Positions 1-8,138 of a DNA stretch of 52,946 bases are shown in pieces; the stretch's first letter is position 1, and each line of letters opens with the position of its first letter. A program made the translations under genes and the position numbers. Source of the DNA: an uncultured Muribaculaceae bacterium (lineage in GTDB: Bacteria; Bacteroidota; Bacteroidia; Bacteroidales; Muribaculaceae). The DNA lies in contig CALUMJ010000011.1 of NCBI GenBank assembly GCA_944321715.1, positions 1 through 52,946 on the forward strand. Reading direction: 5' to 3'. Below the pieces are notes generated by a model. The model saw only the letters and a list, made by a program, of their open reading frames with translations. It did no database searches and was not told the origin of the DNA.

Positions 1-455
1 GGCTTGATGTCAACATAGTGGGCGAAGTCGAAGAAACGTCCTGCTTGAAAATTGCTTACACCTATGGCTCGTACTTTTCCATCACGATATGCTTTTTCCA
101 TTGCTCGCCATGTGCCGAATACGTCACCGTAGGCTTGATGTATAAGCAACAAGTCGATATATTCAGTTTTCAATTTGCGCAAGCTCTCGTCGATGCTTGC
201 GGCGGCTTTCTCCTCGCCAGCATTCGATATCCATATTTTGGTTACAAGGAATATGTCTTGACGTGGAACATCACTTTTGCTGATAGCATCTCCTACACCC
301 TCTTCGTTGAAATAGGCTTGTGCTGTGTCGATAAGTCGGTAGCCTACCCGCAAAGCATCGCTCACGCATCTTTCGCACTCATCGGGAGCTACTTTGAACA
401 CTCCGTAGCCCAAAAGTGGCATTTCCACGCCATTGCTTAATTTGATGGTTTGCAT
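1..455 (-). CDS. Aldo/keto reductase, partial (C-terminus beyond window edge)
   Basis: Read leftward from the ATG at 455, this gives 151 residues before the window ends. It is an NAD(P)H-dependent carbonyl reductase of the aldo/keto reductase superfamily, resembling the 2,5-diketo-D-gluconate reductase group. The N-terminus has the beta hairpin MQTIKLSNGVEMPLLGYG. All four catalytic tetrad residues are visible: Asp43 (LIDTAQ), Tyr48 (AYFNE), Lys73 (LVTKIW) and His106 (LLIHQ). There is no signal peptide, so it should be cytoplasmic. It lies 18 nt downstream of the flavin reductase gene on the same strand and probably shares its transcript. The C-terminal cofactor-binding part lies outside the window. 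Family assignment is secure; the substrate is unknown. Confidence 0.92.
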   Translation of the reverse strand, partial: MQTIKLSNGVEMPLLGYGVFKVAPDECERCVSDALRVGYRLIDTAQAYFNEEGVGDAISKSDVPRQDIFLVTKIWISNAGEEKAAASIDESLRKLKTEYIDLLLIHQAYGDVFGTWRAMEKAYRDGKVRAIGVSNFQAGRFFDFAHYVDIK

Positions 456-473
456 AGTATATTTTGTTTTGAA

Positions 474-1166
474 TTATTGAAATTTTTCCCCCGAATGCCA
501 TGCTTGGCCCACGCTGTCGCCGACAGTGCGATAGATGAGAGCCGACGAGTCGAAAATTATGGGTTTGAGCTTTGCAAGGTCAACTTTACCCTCGGCATTC
601 AATATGCTTTCGTCGGCACTCCAGTTCACGACTTCGCCAACTACTCGTGCTCCGCCTCCGTCGTAGTTTTCCATTTCGACTACACGGCATTCCAATGTGA
701 GTTTGTATTCATTGATGATTGGAGCATCGACATTGGGGCTTGGTGTAACGGTGAAGCCGGCACGTTTCACTTTATCGGGAACATTATTACCACTAACCAG
801 TCCGAAATAGTCAGATTGGGCCATGTCGTTTTCAGTAGCAAAGCTGACAGTAAAAGCTTTTTTCAGTCTAATGTTGTCGGTGGTCTTGTGTGCGCCTAAA
901 TCGAAAGTGATTTTGTCGTAGTCGCATTGACCTCCCCATGCCGCCATCATCACGTCGGGAACTTGGTTCTCGTCATAGGTGGCAATCATGATACACGGTT
1001 GTGGTGTCATGACTGGATGTTGTGCACCGAAATTTCGGCGGCCAGGCACATCCTTTACATTTTCTTTTTGGTTCATGTTTGAATATTTATTATCATTGTT
1101 AGTGTTGTCGCATGCAACCAGTACCAACAGCAATGTTGCAATTATTAAATTTGTTTTCACGCCCAT
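474..1166 (-). CDS. Flavin reductase-like domain lipoprotein
   Basis: 230 residues. The N-terminus is a lipoprotein signal with lipobox LVAC and Cys19 as the expected acylated residue, followed by an Asn/Asp-rich linker. From about residue 45 to 215 it resembles the FMN-binding split-barrel flavin reductase family (PQPCIMIATYDENQVPDVMMAAW, DNIRLKKAFTVSF and AQSDYFGLVSG regions). Members usually reduce or bind FMN in the cytoplasm. Here the signal predicts attachment on the periplasmic side of the inner membrane or in the outer membrane, which is unusual. It sits between an AraC regulator and an aldo/keto reductase, facing a plus-strand redox operon that encodes an exported flavodoxin, a possible partner. 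Activity is inferred from the fold only. Confidence 0.85.
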   Translation of the reverse strand: MGVKTNLIIATLLLVLVACDNTNNDNKYSNMNQKENVKDVPGRRNFGAQHPVMTPQPCIMIATYDENQVPDVMMAAWGGQCDYDKITFDLGAHKTTDNIRLKKAFTVSFATENDMAQSDYFGLVSGNNVPDKVKRAGFTVTPSPNVDAPIINEYKLTLECRVVEMENYDGGGARVVGEVVNWSADESILNAEGKVDLAKLKPIIFDSSALIYRTVGDSVGQAWHSGEKFQ

Positions 1167-1281
1167 AGTCGTAAGTTTTTTTGTTTACAAATTTCGTTAT
1201 AATTGAGATGTGTTATGTTACAATAATTGCTGTGACAGTTTACATTTTTGCAGTTTGTTGATTCCTGAGTATATGAAAATG

Positions 1282-2088
1282 TCAACCCCGGTATTCAGTT
1301 GGGCTTATCCCTAAATGCTGCTGCACATAGCGACTAAAGTAGGCAGGTGACGAAAAGCCAAACATGTCGGAAATGCGGACAAATGTCAGTGATTTGTCGC
1401 GAAGGAGTCGTGAAATATCGAGAATTGTATAACGGTTAATCCAGTAGTTGGCTGCGTAGCCGCTTATTTTCCTCGAAATTTCCGACAGGTATTTAGGAGT
1501 CACACACAGTTTGTCGGCATAGTAATTCACTTCGCGGTGTTCGCGGTAAGTTCCGTTTTCCAGCATGTTGAGAAATCGGTTCATAATGGTTGCACTTTGC
1601 AGCGGAATATTGTCTTCTCCATAAATGTGGGAATGGAAATCGAAAAAGTCGATAATCAACATTTGGATGGAGGCAATGAGCAGGTCTTTGCGGAAATGAT
1701 GGTCGTTTTGCCCCAATCTGAATTCAACCATTTCAAAATCTTTGCGGCACAGTTTTAGTTACTCGTCATTGAGTTTCATGATTGGGTTGAGAAATAGTGC
1801 TAATTGTCCTTTCATGCCATAATTACTGAGAGGGGTGCTTAGCTCGATAAATCCAGCAGTCACGTATATCACTTTAACGCGGAAATCGTCGGCTGGACGT
1901 ATTCGCTCCACCAACTTCCCTTTGCGTACTATCATTAGGTCGCCTGTTTGCAGTTCACGTTCCTCTCCGTTATATAGCAGGGTGCATGTACCTGCCAGAC
2001 ATAGGGCATGTGCCAGGTAGTTGCTATAAGTGTCGGAACCGAGGCCGTCGAGCGTGTCTTTACATATAATATTCTCTGTTTCTGCCAT
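1282..2088 (-). pseudogene. AraC-family transcriptional regulator interrupted by an in-frame TAA
   Basis: The reading frame from the ATG at 2088 encodes a cupin-like sensor part (about residues 1-109), then meets TAA at 1761-1759. It resumes in the same frame, with no indel, and runs to 1282, giving the rest of the sensor and a complete C-terminal AraC helix-turn-helix (ADKLCVTPKYLSEISRK; SDMFGFSSPAYFSRYVQQH). The full product would be 268 residues, normal for the family. The sequence around the stop (LNDE*LKLCRKDF) suggests a Gln codon CAA changed to TAA. The start at 2088 is preferred because a -7 box (CAAATATA on the plus strand, 2111-2118) lies just upstream; the longer frame to 2280 runs through repeats. 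It would have regulated the flanking redox genes. It could be a real nonsense mutation, suppression or a sequence error. Confidence 0.9.
1759..1761 (-). other. Premature in-frame TAA stop within the AraC regulator
   Basis: On the minus strand the codons run AAT GAC GAG TAA CTA AAA CTG. The frame on both sides is continuous with AraC-family sequence, so one substitution, probably CAA to TAA, accounts for the break. Confidence 0.88.
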
Positions 2089-2110
2089 ATTATGATTTTT
2101 ATTCCCGATA

Positions 2111-2142
2111 CAAATATAGCGAAAGTCGAGAGCAATATGAAA
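2111..2142 (-). promoter_or_regulatory. Probable promoter of the AraC regulator gene
   Basis: On the minus strand TATATTTG (2118-2111) matches the Bacteroidetes -7 consensus TAnnTTTG. A weak TTTC -33 element (2142-2139) lies 20 nt upstream. The expected transcript start is about 15-20 nt before the ATG at 2088. The promoter lies at the edge of the first copy of an 83-bp repeat. Confidence 0.5.
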
Positions 2143-2278
2143 AAAAACGGCTTGACGATTTTTTCGTATTGCCGAGGCGCATCCTATATTCTCAAAATAT
2201 AGCGAAAGTCGAGAGCAATATGAAAAAAAACGGCTTGACGATTTTTTTCGTATTGCCGAGGCGCATCTCATATTCTTC
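2112..2278. repeat. Two tandem copies of an 83-84 bp repeat, each with a long inverted repeat
   Basis: Copy one spans 2112-2194 and copy two 2195-2278, nearly identical apart from one extra T and a few changes at the end; a third start (AAATATTGC) follows at 2279. Within copy one, gcaatatgaaaaaa (2132-2145) pairs with ttttttcgtattgc (2159-2172), giving a 14-bp stem with one wobble pair and a 13-nt loop; copy two has the same structure. The repeat starts with the AraC -7 box. The origin (slippage duplication or a dispersed intergenic element of the genome) cannot be told from this window. No other copy was noticed here. Confidence 0.85.
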
Positions 2279-2373
2279 AAATATTGCTATTCTCGGGACG
2301 GCTTTTGAGCAAAAACCGAAATAAGGGCATTCACTACCGCAATCTTTGTAAAAGGTTTTCTTGTGTGCAAATG

Positions 2374-2381
2374 TAATTTTG
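2374..2381 (+). promoter_or_regulatory. Candidate -7 promoter element of the plus-strand redox genes
   Basis: TAATTTTG matches TAnnTTTG and lies 27 nt before the ATG at 2408. No TTTG was found at the standard 19-21 nt spacing (the nearest, 2345-2348, is 25 nt away), so activator dependence is plausible but unproven. Confidence 0.4.
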
Positions 2382-2407
2382 CCATACTATCAAAAATGAG
2401 TTGAAAC

Positions 2408-3411
2408 ATGAATTACAGAACATTAGGAAGCGGACTTAAAGTGTCTGCTGTCGGATTGGGTTGCATGGGTATGAGTCATGCTATGGCGCACCTGCCGACA
2501 AACGTGAAATGACTGAATTGCTTGCCGATGCGGTTGACATGGGTTATACATTTTTTGATACTGCCGAGGCATACAGTACGGTTACCAATCCTCACGATAA
2601 TGAGGAGTTGCTGGGCCATGCTCTCAAGCCTTTCAGGAACGGCATTGTCATAGCCACTAAGTTTGGCATTTCGTTTGAAGACCTTTCGGCACCTGGAACG
2701 CAAGCAGTCATTACCGATTCACGACCGGAAGTAATACGCCAGTCGGTCGAATCATCACTGAAGAGATTGCAGACCGACCATATCGACCTTTATTACCAGC
2801 ATCGCATGGACCCGCTTGTGGAACCAGAAACAGTGGCTTCGGTAATGGCCGACTTGATAAAGGAAGGTAAAATTCTTCATTGGGGCGTTTCGGAACCAAA
2901 TGAGGAATATTTGCGTAGGGCGCACAAGGTGTGTCCGGTAACAGCAATCCAAAGCCGTTATTCCATGATGGCTCGGTGGAATGAGTCGCTGTTTCCTGTA
3001 CTTGAGGAATTGGGTATAGGTTTTGTGGCATTCTCACCACTTGCCAATGGGTTGCTCACAAGGTGCTATACTGCACAAGACCGGTTTGATGTGGCGACAG
3101 ATTATCGGGCTTCAATGCCTCAATTTAAAAAGGAAAGTTTTGAGCAGAATAAGGAATTGTTTGCTCTCATTGACCAGCTTGCCGAGCAGAAGCACGCCAC
3201 TGCGGCACAAATCTCGCTTGCATGGATGATGTGCAAGCATCAGTGGATAGTTCCAATTCCGGGAACCCGCAAATTGTCACGGTTGAAAGAGAACATAGGA
3301 GCTGCCGACATTGTGTTGTCGGCCGAGGAAATCGACAACATAGATTCGGCACTCGACACTATGCACATGAGCAACGTGTTTGGCGGCTCACTTGTAAAGA
3401 AGCGGCAATAG
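2408..3411 (+). pseudogene. Aldo/keto reductase with a one-base frameshift near its N-terminus
   Basis: From the ATG at 2408 the first 25 residues (MNYRTLGSGLKVSAVGLGCM...SHA) are a normal aldo/keto reductase start. The frame then ends at a TGA a few codons after 2482. The remaining protein continues in another frame from about 2483 (GAPADKREMTELLADAV...) to 3411. Adding one T after 2482 would restore SHAYGAPADKRE and a product of about 334 residues. The rest is intact, with catalytic motifs FFDTAEAY, IATKFG and YYQHRMDP, and a C-terminal cofactor region (IPIPGTRKLSRLKENIGAADI). The alternative TTG start at 2461 would lose the first strand. It diverges from the broken AraC gene. Real decay and an indel error are both possible. 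Confidence 0.9.
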
Positions 3412-3518
3412 TTAAGGGCATAGTTAATATTGGTGCATCAATCAGTAATTTGTGTATGGACTATCTATGATGTCCGCTATAATTTTGCTTCAAATAAAAT
3501 GGAATAACAGATAGGTAT

Positions 3519-4574
3519 ATGAAATCAACGATTTTATCCGTGGTATTTTTGCTCTCTGCTATATGCGGAACATTGAGGGCGCAACAGTCCGACACATTGA
3601 GTGTCCGTCAACAAGATATTGTAGCCATTGCTGCATGTACAGGCCGTGGCGACTTATATAACTTGAAGACAGCCATTGCATGTGGATTGAACAGTGGGAT
3701 GACAGTGAACGAAATAAAAGAAGTGTTGGTTCACGCCTATGCTTATTGTGGTTTCCCTCGAAGCCTTAGAGCCTTGCAGACATTCATGGAGGTACTTGAC
3801 GAGCGCCGGGCGCAAGGTATTACCGATGTTGTCGGTCGTGAAGCAACGCTTGTTGCCGACACCTGCGATAAATATACCCGAGGTGCGGAACTCCTCGAAC
3901 AGTTGAGCGGAGTACCAAAAGAATCGCCTAAGGCCGGGTATGCTACATTTGCTCCGATTATTGAGCGGTTTCTGAAAGAACACCTTTTCTGTGACATTTT
4001 TGAACGCGATGTGTTGACGTGGCAAGAGCGCGAACTCGCCACCGTGTCAATCCTTGCAGCAATGGGTGGGGTCGAGCCTATGCTTCGCTCGCACTCTGCC
4101 ATTTGTCTGCGCCAAGGCGTGACCGAAAACCAGCTGCGCCAGATGACCGAGGTTGTTGATGGGCTGAAGAGCGATGGGCAATTTGCACGGGGGACGCTAA
4201 TGCCCGAAAATCCCAATTTTACTGGTGATGCATGGCTTCAAGGTTTTGTCGCACCACAAGACGGTTTTGGCTGTACAGTGGCAAATGTGACTTTTGCTCC
4301 TGGTTGCCGCAATAGTTGGCACAGCCATAAAGGAGGGCAAATATTGCTTTGCACGTCGGGCAAGGGATATTATCAAGAAAAGGGGAAGCCTATACAACTG
4401 TTGCTTCCAGGCGAAGTGGTAAAGATAGCTCCCAATGTGGTGCATTGGCATGGGGCTGCTCCCGATAGTGAGTTCACACATATAGCCATAGGCACACAGA
4501 TTGACAAAGGCGGTGTCACATGGCTCGAACCAGTGAGCGATGATGAATATAACAGTTATGGTACTCAACAATAA
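3519..4574 (+). CDS. Exported carboxymuconolactone decarboxylase-like protein fused to a cupin
   Basis: 351 residues. Residues 1-21 are a signal peptide ending in LRAQ. A first carboxymuconolactone decarboxylase (CMD) domain covers about 30-100 (VAIAACTGRGDLYNLKTAI; HAYAYCGFPRSLRAL, with the family's His and Cys). A second, more degenerate CMD domain covers about 145-215. A cupin covers about 245-330 with metal-binding pattern WHSHKGGQ and a later His (VVHWHG). CMD proteins act as decarboxylases or as AhpD-like thiol peroxidase partners; the cupin resembles those that follow CMD domains in gut Bacteroidales. It is first in a tight operon (15 nt to the flavodoxin gene). The exact reaction is unknown. 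Confidence 0.88.
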   Translation: MKSTILSVVFLLSAICGTLRAQQSDTLSVRQQDIVAIAACTGRGDLYNLKTAIACGLNSGMTVNEIKEVLVHAYAYCGFPRSLRALQTFMEVLDERRAQGITDVVGREATLVADTCDKYTRGAELLEQLSGVPKESPKAGYATFAPIIERFLKEHLFCDIFERDVLTWQERELATVSILAAMGGVEPMLRSHSAICLRQGVTENQLRQMTEVVDGLKSDGQFARGTLMPENPNFTGDAWLQGFVAPQDGFGCTVANVTFAPGCRNSWHSHKGGQILLCTSGKGYYQEKGKPIQLLLPGEVVKIAPNVVHWHGAAPDSEFTHIAIGTQIDKGGVTWLEPVSDDEYNSYGTQQ

Positions 4575-4589
4575 AAATAGTAAAAAGCA

Positions 4590-5135
4590 ATGAAACTTAA
4601 ATTATTATTACTTACTGTACTTGCGTTTTTCGGAATAAACAGTTATGCCCAAAATAATAGCAATGGAAGTAAGATTCTTGTTGCCTACTTCAGTTGGAGT
4701 GGTAACACCGAATATGTGGCAAAATATATTGCCGAACAGACTGGTGGCATGCTTTTCCGTATTGAGCCTGTGAAACCTTACCCGACGGAATACACACCTT
4801 GTACTGAAGTGGCAAAAGCCGAGAAAGAACGTGATGCACGTCCTGATATTAAAAACAAGGTGGCTGATTGGGATAGCTATGACACTGTGTTCATAGGTTG
4901 CCCAGTGTGGTGGTGGACTGCCCCGATGATTATCAATACTTTCATAGAAAGCTATGACTTTGAGGGCAAGACAGTTGTGCCATTTTGTACGTATGCGGCC
5001 ACTTACCGCGATGAAACATTGGCACGCATTGTTGAACTCACACCCACTGCCAACCATCTGAAAGGCTATGGGGCGGTAAACCGCGATACAGATGGAATAG
5101 CCGAATGGCTCAAAGAAATAAAGGTTATAGATTGA
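4590..5135 (+). CDS. Flavodoxin with an N-terminal signal peptide
   Basis: 181 residues. A hydrophobic signal peptide (about residues 1-21, ending NSYAQ) precedes a complete flavodoxin domain. The FMN phosphate loop SWSGNTEYVA (about 35-44) and the later segments VFIGCPVWWWTAPM and FCTYAATYRDETLARI fit the flavodoxin_4 group. Flavodoxins are normally cytosolic one-electron carriers; export implies a periplasmic or lipid-anchored partner, and a lipoprotein flavin reductase and a DUF362 lipoprotein are encoded nearby. Six nt separate it from the alcohol dehydrogenase gene. The fold is certain; its location and partner are inferred. Confidence 0.88.
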   Translation: MKLKLLLLTVLAFFGINSYAQNNSNGSKILVAYFSWSGNTEYVAKYIAEQTGGMLFRIEPVKPYPTEYTPCTEVAKAEKERDARPDIKNKVADWDSYDTVFIGCPVWWWTAPMIINTFIESYDFEGKTVVPFCTYAATYRDETLARIVELTPTANHLKGYGAVNRDTDGIAEWLKEIKVID

Positions 5136-5141
5136 AAAAAC

Positions 5142-6296
5142 ATGGATAAATTTGTTTACAAATACCCTGTTCACCAACATTTTGGCAAAGGGCGCGCCGA
5201 GAGTGCGATAAAGGAAGAAATGGCTCGTGTGGGCAAAAATGTATTGCTGGCATACGGTGGCGGTTCGTTGAAACGCACTGGTTTGTATGATAAAATTCTC
5301 GGCTGGCTGCAAGAGTGTGGCAAGAATGTAGTGGATTTTGGCGGAATCATGCCTAATCCGACATACGCCAAGGTGCAGGAGGGCGCACAGTTGGTTCGCC
5401 AGTTGGGGATTGATTTTATCCTTGCCGTGGGCGGAGGGTCGGTCATAGACTGCTGTAAGATAGTGTCGGCTCAAGCATTGTTAAACGAGGATATTTGGGA
5501 GATGCAGTACACTACTCATAAGTACCCTACAGAATTTGTACCAATGGGAGCTGTTGTCACAGCGTCTGGCACTGGAGCAGAGCAGAACAATGGCGCAGTG
5601 ATTACGCATGAGGAAAAGAAGTTGAAGCAACCACTTGTTGGGGCTTATAATTCGTTTGCCATACTTGATAGTGACTTGACCAAGACCTTGCCGATGAAGC
5701 AGGTCATAAGCGGTGCGTTCGACACATTGAGCCACTGCATGGAAACATATATGGGGAAGCCTCAATGCACTAATCTGTCGGACGAAATAAATGAGTCGGT
5801 GATGCGCAATGTAGTTAAGAACCTTCGTGCGTTGATTGCCAACCCCGACGACGATTTTGCCCGAGGTGAATTGATGTGGGCATCGGCATTGGCCGAGAAT
5901 GGATTGCTGAAATTGGGCAAACAGACCGATTTCCAGTGCCACATGCTGGAACATGCCGTGGGTGCGTACACCGATTGCAATCATGGTCAAGGGCTTGCCG
6001 TCATTCACCCGGTACTTTACCGCCATTTAGTGAATGAAGGAAAATCGAAGCTGGCACGCATGGCCGAACAGGTGTGGGGTATTAAAGCCGATACCGAAGA
6101 AGCAACGGCCACACTTGGCATAGATGCACTTGCCGATTTCATTCACGAGATAGGTTTGCCATCGCACTGGAGTGAAATGGGCATAACTGATGAAAATGTA
6201 TTGCGAGCCGCTGCCGATACTTGTTTCCTGATGCCGGGTTGCTGTAAGCAATTTACGCGCGATGAATTGTTTGAAATTTTGAAGGAATGTATGTGA
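5142..6296 (+). CDS. Iron-containing alcohol dehydrogenase (YqhD/butanol dehydrogenase type)
   Basis: 384 residues, full length for the family. The N-terminal NAD(P)-binding part carries [15 protein letters not shown]. The metal-binding part carries [11 protein letters not shown] and [25 protein letters not shown], with the expected Asp/His ligands. These enzymes reduce aldehydes with NADPH, using Fe or Zn. No signal peptide, so cytoplasmic. It is the central gene of the operon; with two aldo/keto reductases at the locus it suggests reactive carbonyl removal. Substrate not determined. Confidence 0.93.
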   Translation: MDKFVYKYPVHQHFGKGRAESAIKEEMARVGKNVLLAYGGGSLKRTGLYDKILGWLQECGKNVVDFGGIMPNPTYAKVQEGAQLVRQLGIDFILAVGGGSVIDCCKIVSAQALLNEDIWEMQYTTHKYPTEFVPMGAVVTASGTGAEQNNGAVITHEEKKLKQPLVGAYNSFAILDSDLTKTLPMKQVISGAFDTLSHCMETYMGKPQCTNLSDEINESVMRNVVKNLRALIANPDDDFARGELMWASALAENGLLKLGKQTDFQCHMLEHAVGAYTDCNHGQGLAVIHPVLYRHLVNEGKSKLARMAEQVWGIKADTEEATATLGIDALADFIHEIGLPSHWSEMGITDENVLRAAADTCFLMPGCCKQFTRDELFEILKECM

Positions 6297-6297
6297 T

Positions 6298-7407
6298 ATG
6301 ACTAATAAAATGAAGAAAATATGTAGAGCCATATTGTGTGGAACAGTTGCTTTGTTTTGGGCTGGTATGGCGGTTGCAAATGCACAGAGTGCATTCACGA
6401 TAGAGAACTTTGCCACTATTCAGAGTCCTAATGATAATCCTTTTGGGCTTGTTTATCAAGGTGCGATTACTAAGAATGAGGTGGGCAAAGTGAACATTAA
6501 TCGTATTACTTATGATTTGAATGGATTAAAGATTGTCGCAAATGTTTACACCCCTGCTGGTTATGACGAGTCAAAGACTTATCCTGCCCTCGTAGTTGCG
6601 CACCCCAATGGAGGTTGCAAAGAACAAGTGGCTGGGCTATACAGCCAGCGCATGGCTGAACTGGGGTATATTTGTCTTGCTTTTGATGCGGCTTACCAAG
6701 GTGGCAGTGAAGGTGAGCCACGAAATGTGGACAAGCCAGCCAACCGCATTGAAGACATCCATCGAGCTTGTGACATTCTAGCCCAATATCCTGGAGTAGA
6801 TGCAGCACGCATCGGAATACTTGGTATATGTGGCGGTGGGGGTTATACGTTAAAAGCCGCGCAGACTGATAAACGCTTTAAGGCTGTGGCTACATTGAGC
6901 ATGTTCAATACTGGATTAGTGCGCCGCAATGGCTTTCTTGACTCGCAAATCGGCGATGTGCAACAACGATTGGCCGACGCTTGCGCAGCTCGTCAAAAGG
7001 AAGCTAATGGCGAATCTCCTGAATATGTGGGCGACATGAGCGGTGTGACACCCGAGCAGGCAAAACAACTACCGTTTGACTTGTATCGCGATGGTTATGA
7101 ATATTATCTTCAGACTCATGCTCATCCGGGTTCCACTTTCCGTTACACCAAAAGTAGCCTTGTCGATTTGATGGCGTTTGATGCCAGCGAGGGTATGTAC
7201 CTCATCAACCAGCCGTTGCTGATGATGGCAGGTAGCAATGCCGACACGTTCTACATGACAGAGCAATGTTATAGCAAGGCTACCGGCACACAAGATAAAG
7301 AATTATATCTCATACCGGGTGCCACGCACATACAGACTTATTGGGTACCCGAGTATGTTGACCAAACGATGACTAAGTTGGCAGAATTTTTCGGTAAATG
7401 GCTATGA
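6298..7407 (+). CDS. Exported alpha/beta hydrolase, dienelactone hydrolase-like
   Basis: 369 residues from the ATG at 6298, one nt after the dehydrogenase stop; an ATG at 6310 is a possible alternative. A signal peptide ends at about residue 30 (VANAQ). The alpha/beta hydrolase core includes [23 protein letters not shown] and the nucleophile elbow [10 protein letters not shown], where the usual Ser is Cys178. The acid and His are likely within MAGSNADTF and [12 protein letters not shown] Cys nucleophile is the hallmark of dienelactone hydrolases. A lactone or ester substrate is inferred, and co-operonic CMD-cupin and reductase genes fit a pathway on small cyclic compounds. Confidence 0.87.
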   Translation: MTNKMKKICRAILCGTVALFWAGMAVANAQSAFTIENFATIQSPNDNPFGLVYQGAITKNEVGKVNINRITYDLNGLKIVANVYTPAGYDESKTYPALVVAHPNGGCKEQVAGLYSQRMAELGYICLAFDAAYQGGSEGEPRNVDKPANRIEDIHRACDILAQYPGVDAARIGILGICGGGGYTLKAAQTDKRFKAVATLSMFNTGLVRRNGFLDSQIGDVQQRLADACAARQKEANGESPEYVGDMSGVTPEQAKQLPFDLYRDGYEYYLQTHAHPGSTFRYTKSSLVDLMAFDASEGMYLINQPLLMMAGSNADTFYMTEQCYSKATGTQDKELYLIPGATHIQTYWVPEYVDQTMTKLAEFFGKWL

Positions 7408-7418
7408 TATTAAATAAT

Positions 7419-8138
7419 ATGAGTCCTAAGATTATTTGTCATATAATGGCATCGGTGGATGGTCGATTGTTGACCGACCGATGGACACTTCCTTTCGATG
7501 GAAAAAGCGAGAGTGAATTATTGGGCATATATGGTGTAATCGGTCGCAAATTGAACACCGATGCGTGGATGTTTGGCAAAAACACTTTAACCGAAGGTTT
7601 CTTCCCCAAGAAGTTTCATGCCGATGTCGAGGAAAAAGTGTCGCAGCAGAAGTCATACGTTGCGCCTCGTTCGTCCAAGCGGTTGTTTATCGTAGCCGAC
7701 CCCGATGCCGACATTCTTTATGATGCATCAGATGTGAGGGGCGATGATATTGTAACTATTTTGCCAGAAAATGTTCCGGCTGCATATTTGGAACATTTGC
7801 GGCAACGGGGCATTTCATATCTTTTTGCTGGCAATGATGGGTGTGATTTGCCATTGGCAATGCACACATTGTCAGAAACATTTGGAGTGAAAACTGTTTC
7901 ATTGCAAGGTGGTGGCATTATCGACGGGGCTTTTCTGCAAGCAGGATTGATTGATGAGTTAAGTCTTGTCGTTTATCCTGGTATTGACGGCTCGGCATCA
8001 TCTCCATCTGTATTTGAATATACAGGAGATGACCCCTTTCCTGCACGAGGGCAAAGTCTGGAGTTGATGTCGGTTGAAACGATGCTGAATGGGGTAGTGT
8101 GGTTGAGGTATAAATTCCACAGGAAGAAAATGCGATGA
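7419..8138 (+). CDS. RibD C-terminal domain (dihydrofolate reductase-like) reductase
   Basis: 239 residues from the ATG at 7419 (MSPKIICHIMASVDGRL). An ATG at 7398 would overlap the hydrolase gene and adds nothing recognisable. The fold is the RibD_C/DHFR-like reductase: N-terminal strand with SVDGRL, a central FIVADPDADI strand, and the C-terminal VSLQGGGIIDGAFLQAGLIDELSLVVYPG signature. There is no deaminase domain, so it is a stand-alone NADPH reductase, not a complete RibD. The stop overlaps the next start by 4 nt (ATGA), indicating coupled translation. No signal peptide. Confidence 0.9.
   Translation: MSPKIICHIMASVDGRLLTDRWTLPFDGKSESELLGIYGVIGRKLNTDAWMFGKNTLTEGFFPKKFHADVEEKVSQQKSYVAPRSSKRLFIVADPDADILYDASDVRGDDIVTILPENVPAAYLEHLRQRGISYLFAGNDGCDLPLAMHTLSETFGVKTVSLQGGGIIDGAFLQAGLIDELSLVVYPGIDGSASSPSVFEYTGDDPFPARGQSLELMSVETMLNGVVWLRYKFHRKKMR

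Noticed and set aside
1537-1758. Open frames antisense to AraC, flavin reductase and similar genes
   Set aside because: Opposite-strand open frames across coding regions have no family match and simply mirror the codon usage of the real gene; same for others such as 3743-4216 and 36314-37174.
2089-2280. Upstream extension of the AraC reading frame to a start at 2280
   Set aside because: The extension translates the tandem repeat and passes through the promoter -7 box at 2111-2118; the start at 2088 matches the family.
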